This document shows, piece by piece, positions 45,501 to 49,807 of a DNA stretch of 64,000 bases; position 1 is the stretch's first letter, and every line of letters begins with the position of its first letter. The stretch comes from Sinohyriopsis cumingii. Lineage: Eukaryota; Mollusca; Bivalvia; Unionida; Unionidae. The translations under genes and the position numbers were made by a program. The DNA is taken from contig CM068831.1 in NCBI GenBank assembly GCA_028554795.2, positions 64,074,982-64,138,981 on the forward strand. The letters are read 5' to 3'. Below the pieces are notes generated by a model. It was not told the DNA's origin. It did no database searches and worked only from the letters and a program-made list of their open reading frames with translations.

Positions 45501-48472
45501 GTAGCTAGTCCCGTAGCGTGACTGTTTGAGTATTATCACAGCATAAGGTACTTAGGCCAGATGTCAGCTTAGTCAGATTGTGATATAACAATGCACTGTT
45601 AAGATGTTTTGTCAATATTTGCACAAAGGATTTTTTTCTGTAACAATAAATTTTATACCCATTTTGAAGCTTCCTTCCAAGGTGCATTTGAATTTCTCCA
45701 CTCCAAACCTAAGACTGTATGCACAAGTTTAAACAGCCAACAATGCTGTCACAAAAAAACAATGACCATTTGGTATATTTTGTCGCTTTGGAAACTGGTC
45801 GTTTTGTACAAACCTGTTATGAGAGACCACCTGTCTTGAGAGACTTTTCTGTTGGCAGAAGGGGCTGTCTCTTATAAGAGGTTTTACTGTAAAATATATG
45901 TACTGAGTTTTATATACCAGCTCAAGGATCTGCATCATGCCCCTGCAACTTATTAGTACTTACATTAGGCTGCTCCATTGTTTGTCTTTTTTTTAATTAC
46001 ATAATGTTTTGCCTGCACATAAAAGTATGGTTTGAAATTTGCAGGTTTTCATGAGATTAAATAATTCTCAGCTATATTATAGTTGTGCCAGGTAAATTCT
46101 TTTGGAGATAGAACGTTGGGTGTGATTCATAATGGAGCAGACACTGACTATGGTGGAAAGAATTTGAGAAAAATTGGTTATGAATGTTTGCAATTTTAAT
46201 GGGAATTTTGATATTTCTTACAGGAACGATAGAGGTGATGATGGATCGTACATTGTCCCAGGATGATGGCCGCGGTTTGGGCCAGGGAGTGCAAGACAAC
46301 AAAAGAACACCCAACAAATTTTGGCTTCTCTTTGAGAAGAGGAAAACTCCAATACCTGTATGTTCATGCTGTCTTATTGATGCTTTAACAACAAAACTAG
46401 TTTCCTTTAAAGTGCATCTTTCAAATCGTACATTTTTGAGTCCATGCAGAAAAGACAAAGGTCATTCAAACTTACTCAACTTATTCTTTTTCAGGTTGAA
46501 ACAGTTTTGGTTATAAATTTATTAATTGGACATATTTAGTTCCATTTTTGTATTTGTGTATAATTTTTCACTCTTTTATTTTCTTATCCTTTCAACCTCC
46601 TGTCATACTTGATGGAAGCATTCTTTGATGTGATAATAATCATAGAAATCAATGTAGTGTTTAATTCTGTTATAAAAGTTTTTGCATCTAAATTTCAGCA
46701 GAGGTGATTTTCCTCGTGAGTCTTGATTTAATAGCACAGAGTTGGCATTTTTTTTATGGAATATTTTATGTTTTCTTTAGAGTGAGTTAAATGCAATATT
46801 AAAACTGTCTCTTTCTAGCTACTTATATATCATAGTAATTATCCCTTAAGGTACATAATGCAGGTTTGATAAAAAGTAATATAAAGGAAAGATAGAAAGA
46901 AAGAAAAATTTAAGATTGTTTCAGCCAATCTTATAGTATATTTCTGCAATGATAGAAGTGACATTACAAAAGGATGGCATTAATGGATGGATTCAAGTCA
47001 TGCGAATTCAGCAAGTGGAGGTTTCTTAGTAATGCAATATACACATATATGGTGGAGAGGTTTATTGTAAAATGTATTTCTTCCCAGTTTGTATCACTAT
47101 CTGTAATATATACATGCATTTTGGAAATGAGATTAATAAATGAATAGTTGATTGTGTTTGGGTTTTGTTTTCCTTTTCAGGAGAAGTCAAGACATGCTGC
47201 CTTCCCTTCATTACTGGGACAAGTTTCTTCTCTCCATTTAATTCATCCCCTGTTTGTTATGCCTTACCACACACAAGAGGTGTTTCCACTCTACCATACA
47301 TTCTCAGCCATCAGAACTGATTTACCCTGTGATATTCATTTCCTAAATCTGAGAACTATGCAAAACAAGGATGATGATATAACAGTAAGAACAGTGCCCA
47401 AAGATACATCAGCATTAATTTTGCACAGATTAGGAGTGGATTGCAATTTCTTCTCTAGAGGGCTGACATGCCAGACAGCAGATGGCAAAGTAAGTCCACA
47501 GATCTGCTTTAGTATAAAACAAGCATTGTGATTGATATACAAAAATATTATGTGAAAAATTATTGACATGAAAATGATTTCCCTTTGCATTGTTATATGC
47601 AGTAGCAGTGCTCTCAGTATCCTTGGTTATTTGTTATTTAATGTGATTTAAATCTTTTTTGTCATGTCAGTATTTTTTCTTCAAAAAAATATTCTGCCTA
47701 TTTTAAATAATGCACTTGATTTATCGATGTTTTCTTCTGATTTTTCTTTTTATATGAGAATATTTATACTGATCTCCATACATTAATATATTTGTTAGAA
47801 AAACCTTTACTTGATCTATATTTTGATTTTAATCTTTTTCTGTGACATAGATATTATTGTGCCAAAATGAATTGTTCAAACCTTTTGTCACCAGATCTCA
47901 TCTTTTATGGTAAGGTTAGCTATGAAATTTGTCAACAAGTATTTATCTCTGTTGTAAAAGGAAATAGTTCATTCTGATTTTAGTTACCTTTTAATGCGTA
48001 TTATCAAAAGTATTGTATTATACACTGTAACTTAATTTAAAACTAAACATTGAACATCATAAAGGTGTCAATTTTATTAAGGGCTGTTCAAGGAGAACAT
48101 ACTTGGGACCCAGGAAGGCACTTTTCAGTGTGAAGTTGTCACCCATCGATGCAATGTGGAATGTTGTTATCATTTTCCTTTGAGCTCATTGATAAATCAG
48201 AGTACCCAGGCATGTATTTTTGGTATAAGAAAACTCATTTATTTGAAAAATTGTTAAGAGTATTCCATGTGTACCAGTATATAAGAATTTATGTGATGAT
48301 ATTATTGCTTTCTCAACAGGTTACACTTTCCAGTGTCTTTAAAGAGATAGAGGTGAAATCGGCCACAGCCATGAGTTTGTCCCTATTATATGAGGAAGAG
48401 GAGGTTGAGACTACAGCGGATTTAAATTTACAACCAATGGAAATTGTCACATATAGAGTGCGATTATTTTGA
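1118..48472 (+). CDS. MAN2A: Alpha-mannosidase II (Golgi, GH38), 3' portion of a spliced gene
   Basis: Exons: 1118-1304, 3388-3565, 5268-5470, 9823-10005, 10646-10760, 11603-11670, 16960-17125, 19711-19844, 25058-25154, 29804-29926, 30325-30436, 38898-39034, 43308-43449, 46224-46357, 47181-47489, 48320-48472. The 2441 coding bases keep one frame across all 15 junctions, giving 812 full residues and TGA. In the family this type II Golgi membrane enzyme removes two mannoses from GlcNAcMan5GlcNAc2 during complex N-glycan maturation. Visible motifs, counted from the first full codon: [14 protein letters not shown] (10-23), APLGDDFRY with the acid/base Asp (84-92), [10 protein letters not shown] (about 170), [11 protein letters not shown] with the zinc-binding His (230-240), [10 protein letters not shown] (about 472), FYTDLNG (about 560) and LPCDIH (about 704). 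Human MAN2A1 is about 1144 residues, so roughly 330 N-terminal residues, including the nucleophile region, lie upstream. Orthology to MAN2A1 versus MAN2A2 is not decidable by eye; lysosomal mannosidase fits worse. Confidence 0.95.
1305..3387. other. MAN2A intron 1, no clear features
   Basis: About 2.1 kb of AT-rich sequence with homopolymer T runs. I see no exon-like or transposon-like block. The open frames on both strands around 2104-2393 are short and lack recognisable protein content. Confidence 0.6.
3388..3565 (+). CDS. MAN2A: MAN2A exon 2 of window (catalytic acid/base)
   Basis: The acceptor is tttgcgtag and the donor is gtgagt. The first G completes an Arg codon, and translation continues [15 protein letters not shown] and then APLGDDFRY. 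The paired Asp codons at 3464-3469 include the family's general acid/base residue (Asp341 in the Drosophila enzyme). The exon ends in phase 0 after VH. An in-frame ATG inside the exon is not a real start. Confidence 0.96.
3566..5267. other. MAN2A intron 2
   Basis: AT-rich intron. The stretch at about 3620-3760 (phrases like GTGTGTCCATCTGTCCTTCC) and that at about 4330-4560 (GAGTTATGGCCCCTGAAT) resemble old dispersed intronic repeats seen in molluscs. The 154-codon open frame at 4463-4927 has no recognisable domain and is probably chance. Confidence 0.5.
5268..5470 (+). CDS. MAN2A: MAN2A exon 3 of window
   Basis: The acceptor is ttttcag and the donor is gtatgt. It encodes [10 protein letters not shown], then [20 protein letters not shown] and YFTSRPFYK. 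This is the conserved substrate-pocket wall of GH38 Golgi mannosidases, rich in aromatic residues that stack on sugar. It ends with two bases of a split Arg codon. Confidence 0.96.
5738..5978 (+). mobile_element. tRNA-derived SINE, family A, near full length
   Basis: It begins GGGGCCTTGGGTGTCCAAGT, a tRNA-like head with box A (CCAAGTGGTCAAAAGC) and a decayed box B (GTTGAATCTTGGC). It then runs through the family core (CCTCCACCAGATATACTGGC, GTATAGCCTATCTTGTGCTG) to TTTTAAACCCACAAAACTAA. It shares the whole layout, in inverse orientation, with the copy at 25223-25475. Confidence 0.8.
6853..7155 (+). mobile_element. SINE, family B, 5'-truncated, with target-site duplication
   Basis: It contains a box B-like GTGGGTTTGATCCCC, the core GCATTAAGAAGTTAGTGTTA, GACTGGGTGGGATATGATGC and GATGCCCCAGTGCTAGACAT, and a tail of CACAC repeats. 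It is flanked by a perfect 12-bp duplication GCAAACAGTATC (6841-6852 and 7156-7167), which indicates retrotransposition. The tRNA-like 5' end is missing. Confidence 0.85.
7275..8436 (+). mobile_element. Decayed hAT-like DNA transposon
   Basis: The left end reads CAGGGTCTGTAGGG and the right end, reverse-complemented, reads CAGGGTTAGTAGCA. The hexamer TCTTAA abuts both ends (7269-7274 and 8437-8442). Subterminal CCTTGAAAA phrases occur on both sides. Near 7593 a broken frame reads [19 protein letters not shown], followed after a stop and shift by [10 protein letters not shown]. This resembles the N-terminal BED-type zinc finger region of hAT-derived proteins (CxxC spacing visible). No catalytic transposase domain remains. 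hAT elements normally duplicate 8 bp, so the 6-bp match is imperfect support. Confidence 0.65.
9823..10005 (+). CDS. MAN2A: MAN2A exon 4 of window (zinc ligand)
   Basis: The acceptor tttcaaag is weak, but it is the only one nearby that keeps phase; the donor is gtgtgt. It encodes [12 protein letters not shown], then [20 protein letters not shown] and [10 protein letters not shown]. The HHD triplet (codons 9947-9955) contains the family's fourth zinc ligand and a substrate-binding Asp. This exon closes the catalytic domain. Confidence 0.95.
10006..10645. other. MAN2A intron 4 with a 40-bp duplication
   Basis: Short AT-rich intron. A 40-bp block containing TAAAAAGAATAGTGTTTTCA occurs twice in tandem at about 10112-10191. 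Nothing else is evident. Confidence 0.7.
10646..10760 (+). CDS. MAN2A: MAN2A exon 5 of window
   Basis: The acceptor is ttcttcttcag and the donor is gtaggt. It encodes [20 protein letters not shown] and a basic linker ending NPVFDV. It aligns with the helical segment after VVVDYG in vertebrate MAN2A (RLFHSLMVLEK-like). It ends in phase 0. The open frame continuing to 10784 is read-through into the intron. Confidence 0.88.
10761..11602. other. MAN2A intron 5, no clear features
   Basis: About 840 bp of AT-rich DNA. A phrase at 10850-10990 (GGTTTAACGTCTCTTGCACC) hints at an old SINE-like fragment. The minus-strand frame at 11163-11369 looks like chance. Confidence 0.5.
11603..11670 (+). CDS. MAN2A: MAN2A exon 6 of window (short)
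   Basis: This 68-base exon encodes [20 protein letters not shown] then SSR, matching the QDSLPQK region of vertebrate MAN2A. The acceptor is tgatttcag. The donor is the weak gttggt, chosen because CG plus the T of the next exon gives Arg and aligns one to one with the family (R then PVMFYNS). A second GT four bases on (gtaacc) would put an in-frame stop into the next exon. Confidence 0.85.
11847..12165 (+). mobile_element. SINE, family B, with tRNA-like head
   Basis: The head GGACCGCTCCAGTGGCCTAG with box A (GGCCTAGTGGTTAGAGTG) and box B (GTGGGTTTGAACCTC) is tRNA-derived. The core GCATTAAGAGGTTAGTGTTA and GATGCCCCAGTGCTAGACAT is shared with the copies at 6853 and 44554. A (CA)n tail ends the element. 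CAGTAATAA flanks it at 11838-11846 and 12166-12174. Confidence 0.88.
12526..12667 (+). repeat. Exact 70-bp tandem duplication
   Basis: Two copies of a 70-bp unit beginning CAGTTTAACATAATTATTAT lie head to tail with no differences that I can see, so the duplication is recent compared with the surrounding decayed repeats. Confidence 0.92.
12770..13640 (+). repeat. Degenerate tandem repeats of about 130-140 bp
   Basis: Phrases such as GAGGCCATATTT, TTTGATC.....CTTGGAAA, TATATCAT(A/T)A and GAGCCAGATCC recur in the same order about every 130-140 bp, with heavy divergence. Related single units appear near 16200-16380, 16590-16720 and 26780-26880. No coding content was seen. A SINE A fragment interrupts the block at 13365-13478. 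Confidence 0.5.
13365..13478 (+). mobile_element. SINE A, 3' fragment
   Basis: The fragment carries the family 3' core (CTGGCCGCCATGTATAGCCT, ATCTTGCGCTAAAAAATGGC) and ends TTTTAAACCCC with an AACAATAACAAC tail. The tRNA-like head is missing. Confidence 0.7.
14460..14692 (+). mobile_element. Probable 3' end of a non-LTR retroelement
   Basis: The segment ends with TTGTAAAGCGCTTAGAGCTT, then ATTAGACGCTATACAAAGTC and (ATT)n. A compact GCGCTTAGAGC....GGCGCTATA.AA motif followed by ATT repeats is the usual 3' tail of CR1/L2-like LINEs and their SINE partners in invertebrates. Upstream, TTAAGAACAAACTTAAAGAC could be the last codons of a reverse transcriptase (KNKLKD-like). Family assignment is from memory of the motif. 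Confidence 0.5.
14693..15149 (+). repeat. Tandem array, ~30-31-bp unit, about 15 copies
   Basis: The unit approximates ATAATATATCCCTTAATGTT followed by AAGCTGTTAT. Copies vary (CCTTTAATG/CCCTTAATG, TATAATAA/TATTATAA). It starts directly after the (ATT)n tail, so it may have grown from the retroelement's 3' tail. Confidence 0.9.
15285..15500 (+). repeat. Degenerate ~45-60-bp tandem repeats
   Basis: Four to five copies of a block with CTTTAACTTGGTTATATAAG and GTTATA..GAATAAA. Unit length varies by small indels. Confidence 0.75.
16388..16575 (-). mobile_element. SINE A, 5'-truncated, minus orientation
   Basis: On the + strand it opens with GTTGTTGTTGTGGGGTTTAA (the reversed tail) and CACATGATAGGCTATGCATG, and closes with a reversed box B (CCAAGACTCAAACCC). 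The box A end is missing. Two overlapping short open frames here belong to the SINE and are not genes. Confidence 0.85.
16960..17125 (+). CDS. MAN2A: MAN2A exon 7 of window
   Basis: The acceptor is ttatttcag and the donor is gtgaaa. It encodes [19 protein letters not shown] and ends with ISDSIFK. It matches the first beta-sandwich domain after the catalytic domain (vertebrate YLVVYNPLEQ). It ends in phase 0. Confidence 0.93.
17126..19710. other. MAN2A intron 7
   Basis: About 2.6 kb, AT-rich. A ~46-bp block with ATTCATAGTACTCATTACT occurs twice in tandem at about 17245-17340. No mobile element was recognised. Confidence 0.6.
19711..19844 (+). CDS. MAN2A: MAN2A exon 8 of window
   Basis: The acceptor is tatctgtag and the donor is gtgagt. 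It encodes [17 protein letters not shown] then [15 protein letters not shown], matching the ISFRAHIPPLGLKVY segment of human MAN2A1. It ends with two bases of a split Ser codon. The 5.2-kb intron after it is dominated by tandem repeats. Confidence 0.92.
20460..20510 (+). repeat. (AT)n microsatellite
   Basis: About 25 uninterrupted AT dinucleotides after a GTATGTATGT-rich lead-in. It is likely length-polymorphic. Confidence 0.95.
21261..21420 (+). repeat. Tandem array, 40-bp unit, four copies
   Basis: Units start at 21261, 21301, 21341 and 21381 with ATGAATAGTACTTACCTAAC followed by TTAAAGGACAAT. Spacing is exactly 40 bp and copies differ at only a few positions. Confidence 0.95.
21523..21560 (+). 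repeat. (AT)n microsatellite
   Basis: About 18 AT dinucleotides. It creates a spurious open frame encoding an Ile-Tyr run. Confidence 0.93.
22975..24355 (+). repeat. Tandem array, 46-bp unit, about 30 copies
   Basis: The unit reads GTTTATATCATAGCTAGATT followed by TTGTACAGGTAGATCTGTAC and TGTTTG. Copies are very uniform, with alternating variants ATCTG/ACCTG/ACCTA and TTTGG/TTTGA. Each unit contains GTACAG-N6-CTGTAC, a perfect 6-bp inverted repeat. The first and last copies are the most diverged, as expected for unequal exchange. It lies wholly within one MAN2A intron. Confidence 0.97.
24478..25040 (+). repeat. Tandem array with 79-bp higher-order unit (two ~39/40-bp halves)
   Basis: GATCATCCATTATGGTATTA recurs at 24681, 24760 and 24839, exactly 79 bp apart. 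It alternates with a half-unit containing GATCACCCTTGATGGTAGTC. The outer parts are more degenerate. The array ends about 18 bp before the acceptor AG of MAN2A exon 9. Confidence 0.92.
25058..25154 (+). CDS. MAN2A: MAN2A exon 9 of window
   Basis: The acceptor is tattttcag and the donor is gtacat. It encodes [20 protein letters not shown] and ends with FTGLLQ, matching the vertebrate IFTIKNM...LENSFVLLRFDQTGL segment. The upstream 79-bp repeat array stops about 20 bp before the acceptor, and a SINE begins about 70 bp after the donor. The exon is therefore hemmed in by repeats. Confidence 0.9.
25223..25475 (-). mobile_element. Full-length SINE A with perfect target-site duplication
   Basis: Read on the minus strand it begins GGGGCCCCGAGTGGCCGAGT with box A (TGGCCGAGTGGTCTAAAGC) and a box B-like GGCGGTTCGAGTC, continues through the shared core and ends in (CAA)n. 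A perfect 12-bp duplication GAATTTGTCATG flanks it (25212-25223 and 25476-25487). The intact promoter boxes make this the youngest-looking SINE in the window. Confidence 0.95.
25870..26560 (+). repeat. Degenerate ~140-bp tandem repeats
   Basis: Phrases AATAACTTGAGTT(A/C)TTCA, TGCATGTCTTGCACTT-like text, TTTTGAGG..AA.GGTCA and GACTGAAAGAAGAA recur in order. Two AATAACTTGAGTT occurrences are about 283 bp apart, twice 141. Similar AACTTGAG-type repeats are widespread in mollusc introns. Confidence 0.55.
27030..27457 (+). repeat. Tandem array, 27-bp unit, about 16 copies
   Basis: The unit is CTATACAAGGCAGATGTCCC followed by TAAAGAC. Spacing is 27 bp, with one copy carrying an extra A near 27329 that shifts the frame. 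As 27 is a multiple of three, both strands stay open and give 9-residue repeat peptides (DLYKADVPK on +, YRSLGTSAL on -). The location deep in an intron and the lack of splice context argue against coding. Confidence 0.95.
29804..29926 (+). CDS. MAN2A: MAN2A exon 10 of window
   Basis: The acceptor is tactcttag and the donor is gtaatt. It encodes [20 protein letters not shown] and then [26 protein letters not shown] is nearly invariant in Golgi GH38 enzymes. It is phase 0 on both sides. Confidence 0.95.
29927..30324. other. MAN2A intron 10, no clear features
   Basis: A 398-bp intron, AT-rich. The coding exon upstream reads through into it, giving a spurious extension. No repeats were recognised. 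Confidence 0.8.
30325..30436 (+). CDS. MAN2A: MAN2A exon 11 of window
   Basis: The acceptor is tcttttag and the donor is gtaagc. It encodes [20 protein letters not shown] and ends HVTRLYNSS. Asn 519 (counted from the first full codon) begins an N-S-S sequon and could be glycosylated in the Golgi lumen. It ends after one base of a Gly codon and is followed by the largest intron in the window. Confidence 0.93.
31545..32250 (+). pseudogene. Penelope-like retroelement remnant (RT 3' part and GIY-YIG region)
   Basis: An open stretch encodes [20 protein letters not shown] followed by [20 protein letters not shown], closely resembling the conserved [11 protein letters not shown] motif of Penelope-like reverse transcriptases. 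Further down, in shifted and interrupted frames, come [27 protein letters not shown] and [11 protein letters not shown]. These match in order the linker and the C-terminal endonuclease region of the same family. Multiple stops and frame changes show that it is dead. A ~50-bp tandem duplication (31775-31880) lies inside. The 5' RT domain is absent. Confidence 0.72.
32704..34757 (+). mobile_element. Possible non-autonomous hAT-like element
   Basis: The left end is CAGGGTTCCCACGC and the right end is GCATGGAAACCATG, 11 of 14 positions complementary. Both ends carry GGAAAAACC/CCTGGAAAAATCCTGGAAA phrases just inside, typical of this hAT-like class. No matching 8-bp target duplication was found (GGCACTTT left, TATTTTTG right). 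No transposase frame was seen. The limits are therefore uncertain. Confidence 0.4.
33076..33735. repeat. Large imperfect inverted repeat (foldback-like)
   Basis: The left arm (about 33076-33232) and right arm (about 33577-33735) are inverted copies. Paired landmarks are CATTTGCATTGCTAGTCACATG-type sequence near 33212 and its reverse near 33582, GATGAAAT near 33183 and ATTTCATC near 33622, AGACAAGAT near 33161 and ATCTTGTCT near 33643, and TTCTCAGAAAT near 33110 and ATTTCTGAGAA near 33689. The loop is about 340 bp. It sits inside the 32704-34757 element. Confidence 0.8.
35194..35350 (+). repeat. DIRS left inverted terminal repeat
   Basis: Beginning near TATTCTTCAAATACATTACC, it includes CCAGCCCTCCCAGATA and TTGTCTGCCAATCCATTGGC. 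The reverse complement of 38187-38347 contains, in the same order, TTTCTTCAAAAATAATTACC, CCAGCCCTCCCAGATA and TTGTCTGCCAACCCAGTGGC. Similarity extends over roughly 150 bp. Confidence 0.88.
35470..35800 (+). pseudogene. DIRS reverse transcriptase remnant
   Basis: Broken frames read [12 protein letters not shown]-like and then [20 protein letters not shown]. The latter corresponds to the conserved L.(I/V)N..KS.LVPSQ segment after the RT palm in DIRS polymerases. The YxDD region is not found between them, consistent with an internal deletion. No intact frame remains. Confidence 0.65.
35990..36720 (+). pseudogene. DIRS RNase H / methyltransferase-side remnant
   Basis: Two degenerate copies of a QGGTQS-type motif (near 36250-36340) are followed near 36560 by [20 protein letters not shown] and a Trp-Ser/Asp-Trp context. 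(V/I)DLFAT..N.K is a standard signature near the end of the DIRS polyprotein, before the recombinase. Several stops and shifts interrupt it. Confidence 0.7.
36830..37807 (+). pseudogene. DIRS tyrosine recombinase remnant
   Basis: A frame around 36851-37252 reads [14 protein letters not shown] and [20 protein letters not shown]. Next, in another frame, comes [15 protein letters not shown] with the first catalytic Arg (37245). A third frame (37460-37807) contains [16 protein letters not shown], then AHEVRA with the HxxR pair (His 37613, Arg 37622), and LYLRDLSP with the candidate nucleophile Tyr codon at 37721. All the catalytic landmarks survive in order but in different frames, so no protein is made. 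Confidence 0.82.
38000..38088 (+). repeat. DIRS internal complementary region
   Basis: The first half (GATTGGGTAATGTATTCAAA then GAAGAAAC) is the reverse complement of the left terminus. The second half (TATAGTAAAATGTTTCTTCA then AAATACTTACCCAATCAT) is the reverse complement of the right terminus. The two halves also form a palindrome with each other. This juxtaposition is what the DIRS circular-intermediate model requires. Confidence 0.85.
38187..38347 (+). repeat. DIRS right inverted terminal repeat
   Basis: It contains GAGGAGATCACTCTGCCAAA, GGTTGGCAGACAACTTTTAG, ATATCTGGGAGGGCTGGATT and ATGATTGGGTAATTATTTTT, the reverse of the left repeat's landmarks. It ends at GAAGAAACATATTTTACTAT. Confidence 0.88.
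38590..38823 (-). mobile_element. SINE A, near full length, minus orientation
   Basis: On the + strand it opens GTTGTTGTTGTTGTAGGGTT, has the reversed core (CAAGATAGGCTATACATAGC) and ends with reversed box B (GAGACTCGAACTC) and box A (TTTAGACCACTC). It is more diverged than the 25223 copy, and no clear target duplication remains. It ends about 75 bp before exon 12. Confidence 0.88.
38898..39034 (+). CDS. MAN2A: MAN2A exon 12 of window
   Basis: The acceptor is ctttaccag and the donor is gtaagt. It encodes [19 protein letters not shown] and ends [23 protein letters not shown] and FYTDLNGYQ are the human counterparts. A SINE ends only about 75 bp upstream of the acceptor. Confidence 0.95.
40366..40600 (+). 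repeat. Dispersed ~230-bp repeat, copy 1
   Basis: It shares GATG(T/C)CATCCCTCATCCAAA, ATTAAATAAATCCTGAT, TTTGCATCAAAAAATGC, CATCCCTGACACACAAATGT and AAGGGAAACACTG in the same order with 44028-44276. The family is unknown, and no ends with inverted repeats were identified. Confidence 0.85.
40640..41660 (+). repeat. Degenerate ~140-bp tandem repeats
   Basis: CTGATGTCCAATATGG-type phrases at 40729, 40875 and 41014 are 139-146 bp apart. Each is followed by GCCATCTTGAAAATC, an ACT.CTTCTGAATGG phrase, ACATGGGGTTTTCA and TTATGATGTCTA. About seven copies are present. This is a typical anonymous mollusc-type intronic repeat with no coding content. Confidence 0.75.
41685..41875 (+). mobile_element. 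SINE-like element, family C
   Basis: A tRNA-like head carries box A (GGTGGTTCAGTTGCTAGC) and box B (GCAGATTCAAATCC). It is followed by the CCTTGGGCAAGGCATTTTAC motif, common in metazoan tRNA-derived SINEs, and a (CAAA)n tail (CAAACAAACAAACAAAC). It is a single copy in this window. Confidence 0.7.
42238..42359. repeat. Perfect inverted repeat, 42-bp arms, 38-nt loop
   Basis: The left arm 42238-42279 begins AGAATATGATGAACTTATTG, and the right arm 42318-42359 is its exact reverse complement. The loop is AT-rich (T8, A-rich). Transcribed within the MAN2A pre-mRNA it would form a long uninterrupted hairpin. It might be a young MITE core, a foldback, or an AT-rich replication palindrome. Confidence 0.97.
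42590..43145 (+). repeat. Degenerate tandem array, ~34-38-bp unit, about 15 copies
   Basis: The unit approximates GGTTACAGAGGGGTCAGTNT followed by GCAGAAGGTGTTCA. Copies vary in length and sequence. Open frames here are repeat-derived. Confidence 0.85.
43308..43449 (+). CDS. MAN2A: MAN2A exon 13 of window
   Basis: The acceptor is atgttgtag and the donor is gtcagc, a sub-optimal site. It encodes [19 protein letters not shown] and then [16 protein letters not shown], matching the KLPLQANVYPM and LTLLSAQSLG motifs of the human enzyme. It ends after one base of a Gly codon. Confidence 0.94.
43850..43950 (+). other. Candidate cryptic or poison exon in intron 13
   Basis: A 101-bp segment starts after a good acceptor (TGTATTTTGTCTTAG) and ends at a consensus donor (gtaagt). 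Entered in phase 1 from exon 13 it stays open for 34 codons. However, 101 is not compatible with exon 14, which would then read GAA CGA TAG. Inclusion would therefore truncate the protein. The peptide has no family counterpart. It could be chance. Confidence 0.3.
44028..44276 (+). repeat. Dispersed ~230-bp repeat, copy 2
   Basis: Same landmarks and order as the copy at 40366-40600, roughly 80-85% alike by eye. Both copies are in the same orientation in neighbouring introns. Confidence 0.85.
44554..44875 (+). mobile_element. SINE, family B, near full length
   Basis: The head is GACCAGTTCAGAGGCCTAGT with box A (GGCCTAGTGGTTAGAGCA) and an almost canonical box B (GTGGGTTCGATCCCC). The core and AATCACACACA tail match the copies at 6853 and 11847. 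No clear target duplication was found. Confidence 0.9.
46224..46357 (+). CDS. MAN2A: MAN2A exon 14 of window
   Basis: The acceptor is tttcttacag and the donor is gtatgt. It encodes [20 protein letters not shown] and then [33 protein letters not shown] and GLEQGIQDNK are the human counterparts. It ends in phase 0. Confidence 0.96.
46358..47180. other. MAN2A intron 14, no clear features
   Basis: About 820 bp of AT-rich intron with short A/G and T runs. No repeat or exon-like segment was recognised. Confidence 0.75.
47181..47489 (+). CDS. MAN2A: MAN2A exon 15 of window (longest)
   Basis: The acceptor is tccttttcag and the donor is gtaagt. The 103 codons begin [20 protein letters not shown] and later read [19 protein letters not shown] and [15 protein letters not shown]. 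These match the late beta domains of MAN2A (LPCDIHLVNLRT, AALILHRKGFDC). It is phase 0 on both sides. Confidence 0.95.
47490..48319. other. MAN2A intron 15, no clear features
   Basis: About 830 bp, AT-rich. The open frame extending upstream of exon 16 from 48149 is intronic. Confidence 0.75.
48320..48472 (+). CDS. MAN2A: MAN2A terminal coding exon
   Basis: The acceptor is tctcaacag. Fifty codons read [20 protein letters not shown] and end with [16 protein letters not shown] and TGA at 48470-48472. The ending mirrors the human INLSPMEISTFRIQL C-terminus, so the stop is at the expected place. The open frame starting at 48149 extends upstream of the splice acceptor and is not coding there. Confidence 0.95.
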   Translation, partial: VTLSSVFKEIEVKSATAMSLSLLYEEEEVETTADLNLQPMEIVTYRVRLF

Positions 48473-49175
48473 GGAGAGCTGGATTTTAGTATAAACTTAC
48501 TTTCCCTTGTAGCCGTTGGAATAGTTACAGCATTTAAAAAAATAATCAGACATACTTTACCAATTTGTGGATGCATGTAATATGTATGTGGGCAATATTC
48601 AATCATTCTTCAGATTTCTACCCATACATCTGTTCTGGTCTACATCGATATTCAATCATTCTTCTAATTTCTGTACAGACTTTTGTGTGGCTCACATCTA
48701 TAGATACAATATATTTACAGATGAAATCCAATTGCATCCAAAAGGCATCATGGGTTTTCGTTGAATCGGTATAGTCAACCTTCATGCAAATCTTGTGTAT
48801 TAATTCCATTTTTCCCTTAAAAGTCATGCATCCCTATTATCAAAGCAAGTGAAATTAACATTTTACAGACACCAGCTCTATAGAATTCTTGTGATTATTA
48901 CATGTTTGGAGGTCTTGAACAGAATTTTTTTTATTGTAGATAGTTTTTGACCAAATCACAAAGCAATTCTGATTTATGAATTGATGATGCCTGTCCAAAA
49001 GTCCATCCAAACATTTGTCCACTTTGTTTTCAGCATTGAGGTTTTGGGGTTGTGTTTACTCGACCATTTTCTTAGACACAGATGCCTGTAGAGTCACATG
49101 CCATCATATGTATACTTTCTGAAAAGTACTTTAGGACATCCATGAAAACTAAGTCCTTATGACAATAACTTAGCA

Positions 49176-49181
49176 AATAAA
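49176..49181 (+). promoter_or_regulatory. Candidate polyadenylation signal AATAAA
   Basis: The first canonical hexamer found downstream of the stop codon (about 700 bp). Later AATAAA copies near 55783, 57700 and 57980 could serve a much longer 3' UTR. Which is used cannot be told here. Confidence 0.3.
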
Positions 49182-49618
49182 ATAGTTTAAAAAACCCTTT
49201 TGAGATATGTTCATGTTAATTTGGAGGCTTTTATATCGTGACGGGACTAGACATTGTGTCCTGGAAAAAAATGGAGACCATATGATCAACATTTTTGATA
49301 GTTATCCCCATTTTTATTTCAAATTTTGTCTGTCTCTCCATCCTGCTATCACAGCCTTGTCCAGTTAATGTCTCCAGAACTACACAAGAGACTTGGCATG
49401 CATTTGCATTAATGAGTTTGTGTATGCTACAAGTTCATCTGTGTCAGTTTAGTCCATATTAAGTTATTTCCCCAATTATAAAATTTATTTTAAAAAAATC
49501 GATTTACACTGCATCTTTTATGGGGAGGGCTTTTTCTGTAAACACCTGCTCAAAGGCAGGTCTAGTTAGTTCCTAGACAATCCTTAAAAAATATAACAGG
49601 TCTTTCAAATTTAAATTT

Positions 49619-49807
49619 AGGCCCTTGATGACCAAGTAGCCTAAAGCATTCACCTTTACAGATCACTGACATCTCATTTAGCATGGGTTTGAGTCTCAGC
49701 TTGGTCTTTGCAGTTATGGTTCTTCCCAGGATTCCTCCACCAGATATACGGAATGGCATATATAATCTATCATATATGAAAAATGGCATTGAACCCACAA
49801 AACTAAA
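49619..49807 (+). mobile_element. SINE A, diverged, plus orientation
   Basis: It starts AGGCCCTTGATGACCAAGTA with CCTAAAGCATTC and a recognisable box B (GGGTTTGAGTCTCAGC). The core is CCTCCACCAGATATACGGAA and it ends TTGAACCCACAAAACTAAAC. It is older than the 25223 copy. Confidence 0.8.

Larger units (their letters stand above)
43450..46223. other. MAN2A intron 13
   Basis: Contains a candidate cryptic exon (43850-43950), a dispersed repeat copy and a SINE B. At 45815-45892 the phrase GAGAGACCACCTGTCTTGAG with GGGGCTGTCTCTTATAAGAG resembles a short repeat familiar in marine invertebrate genomes. Nothing else was recognised. Confidence 0.65.
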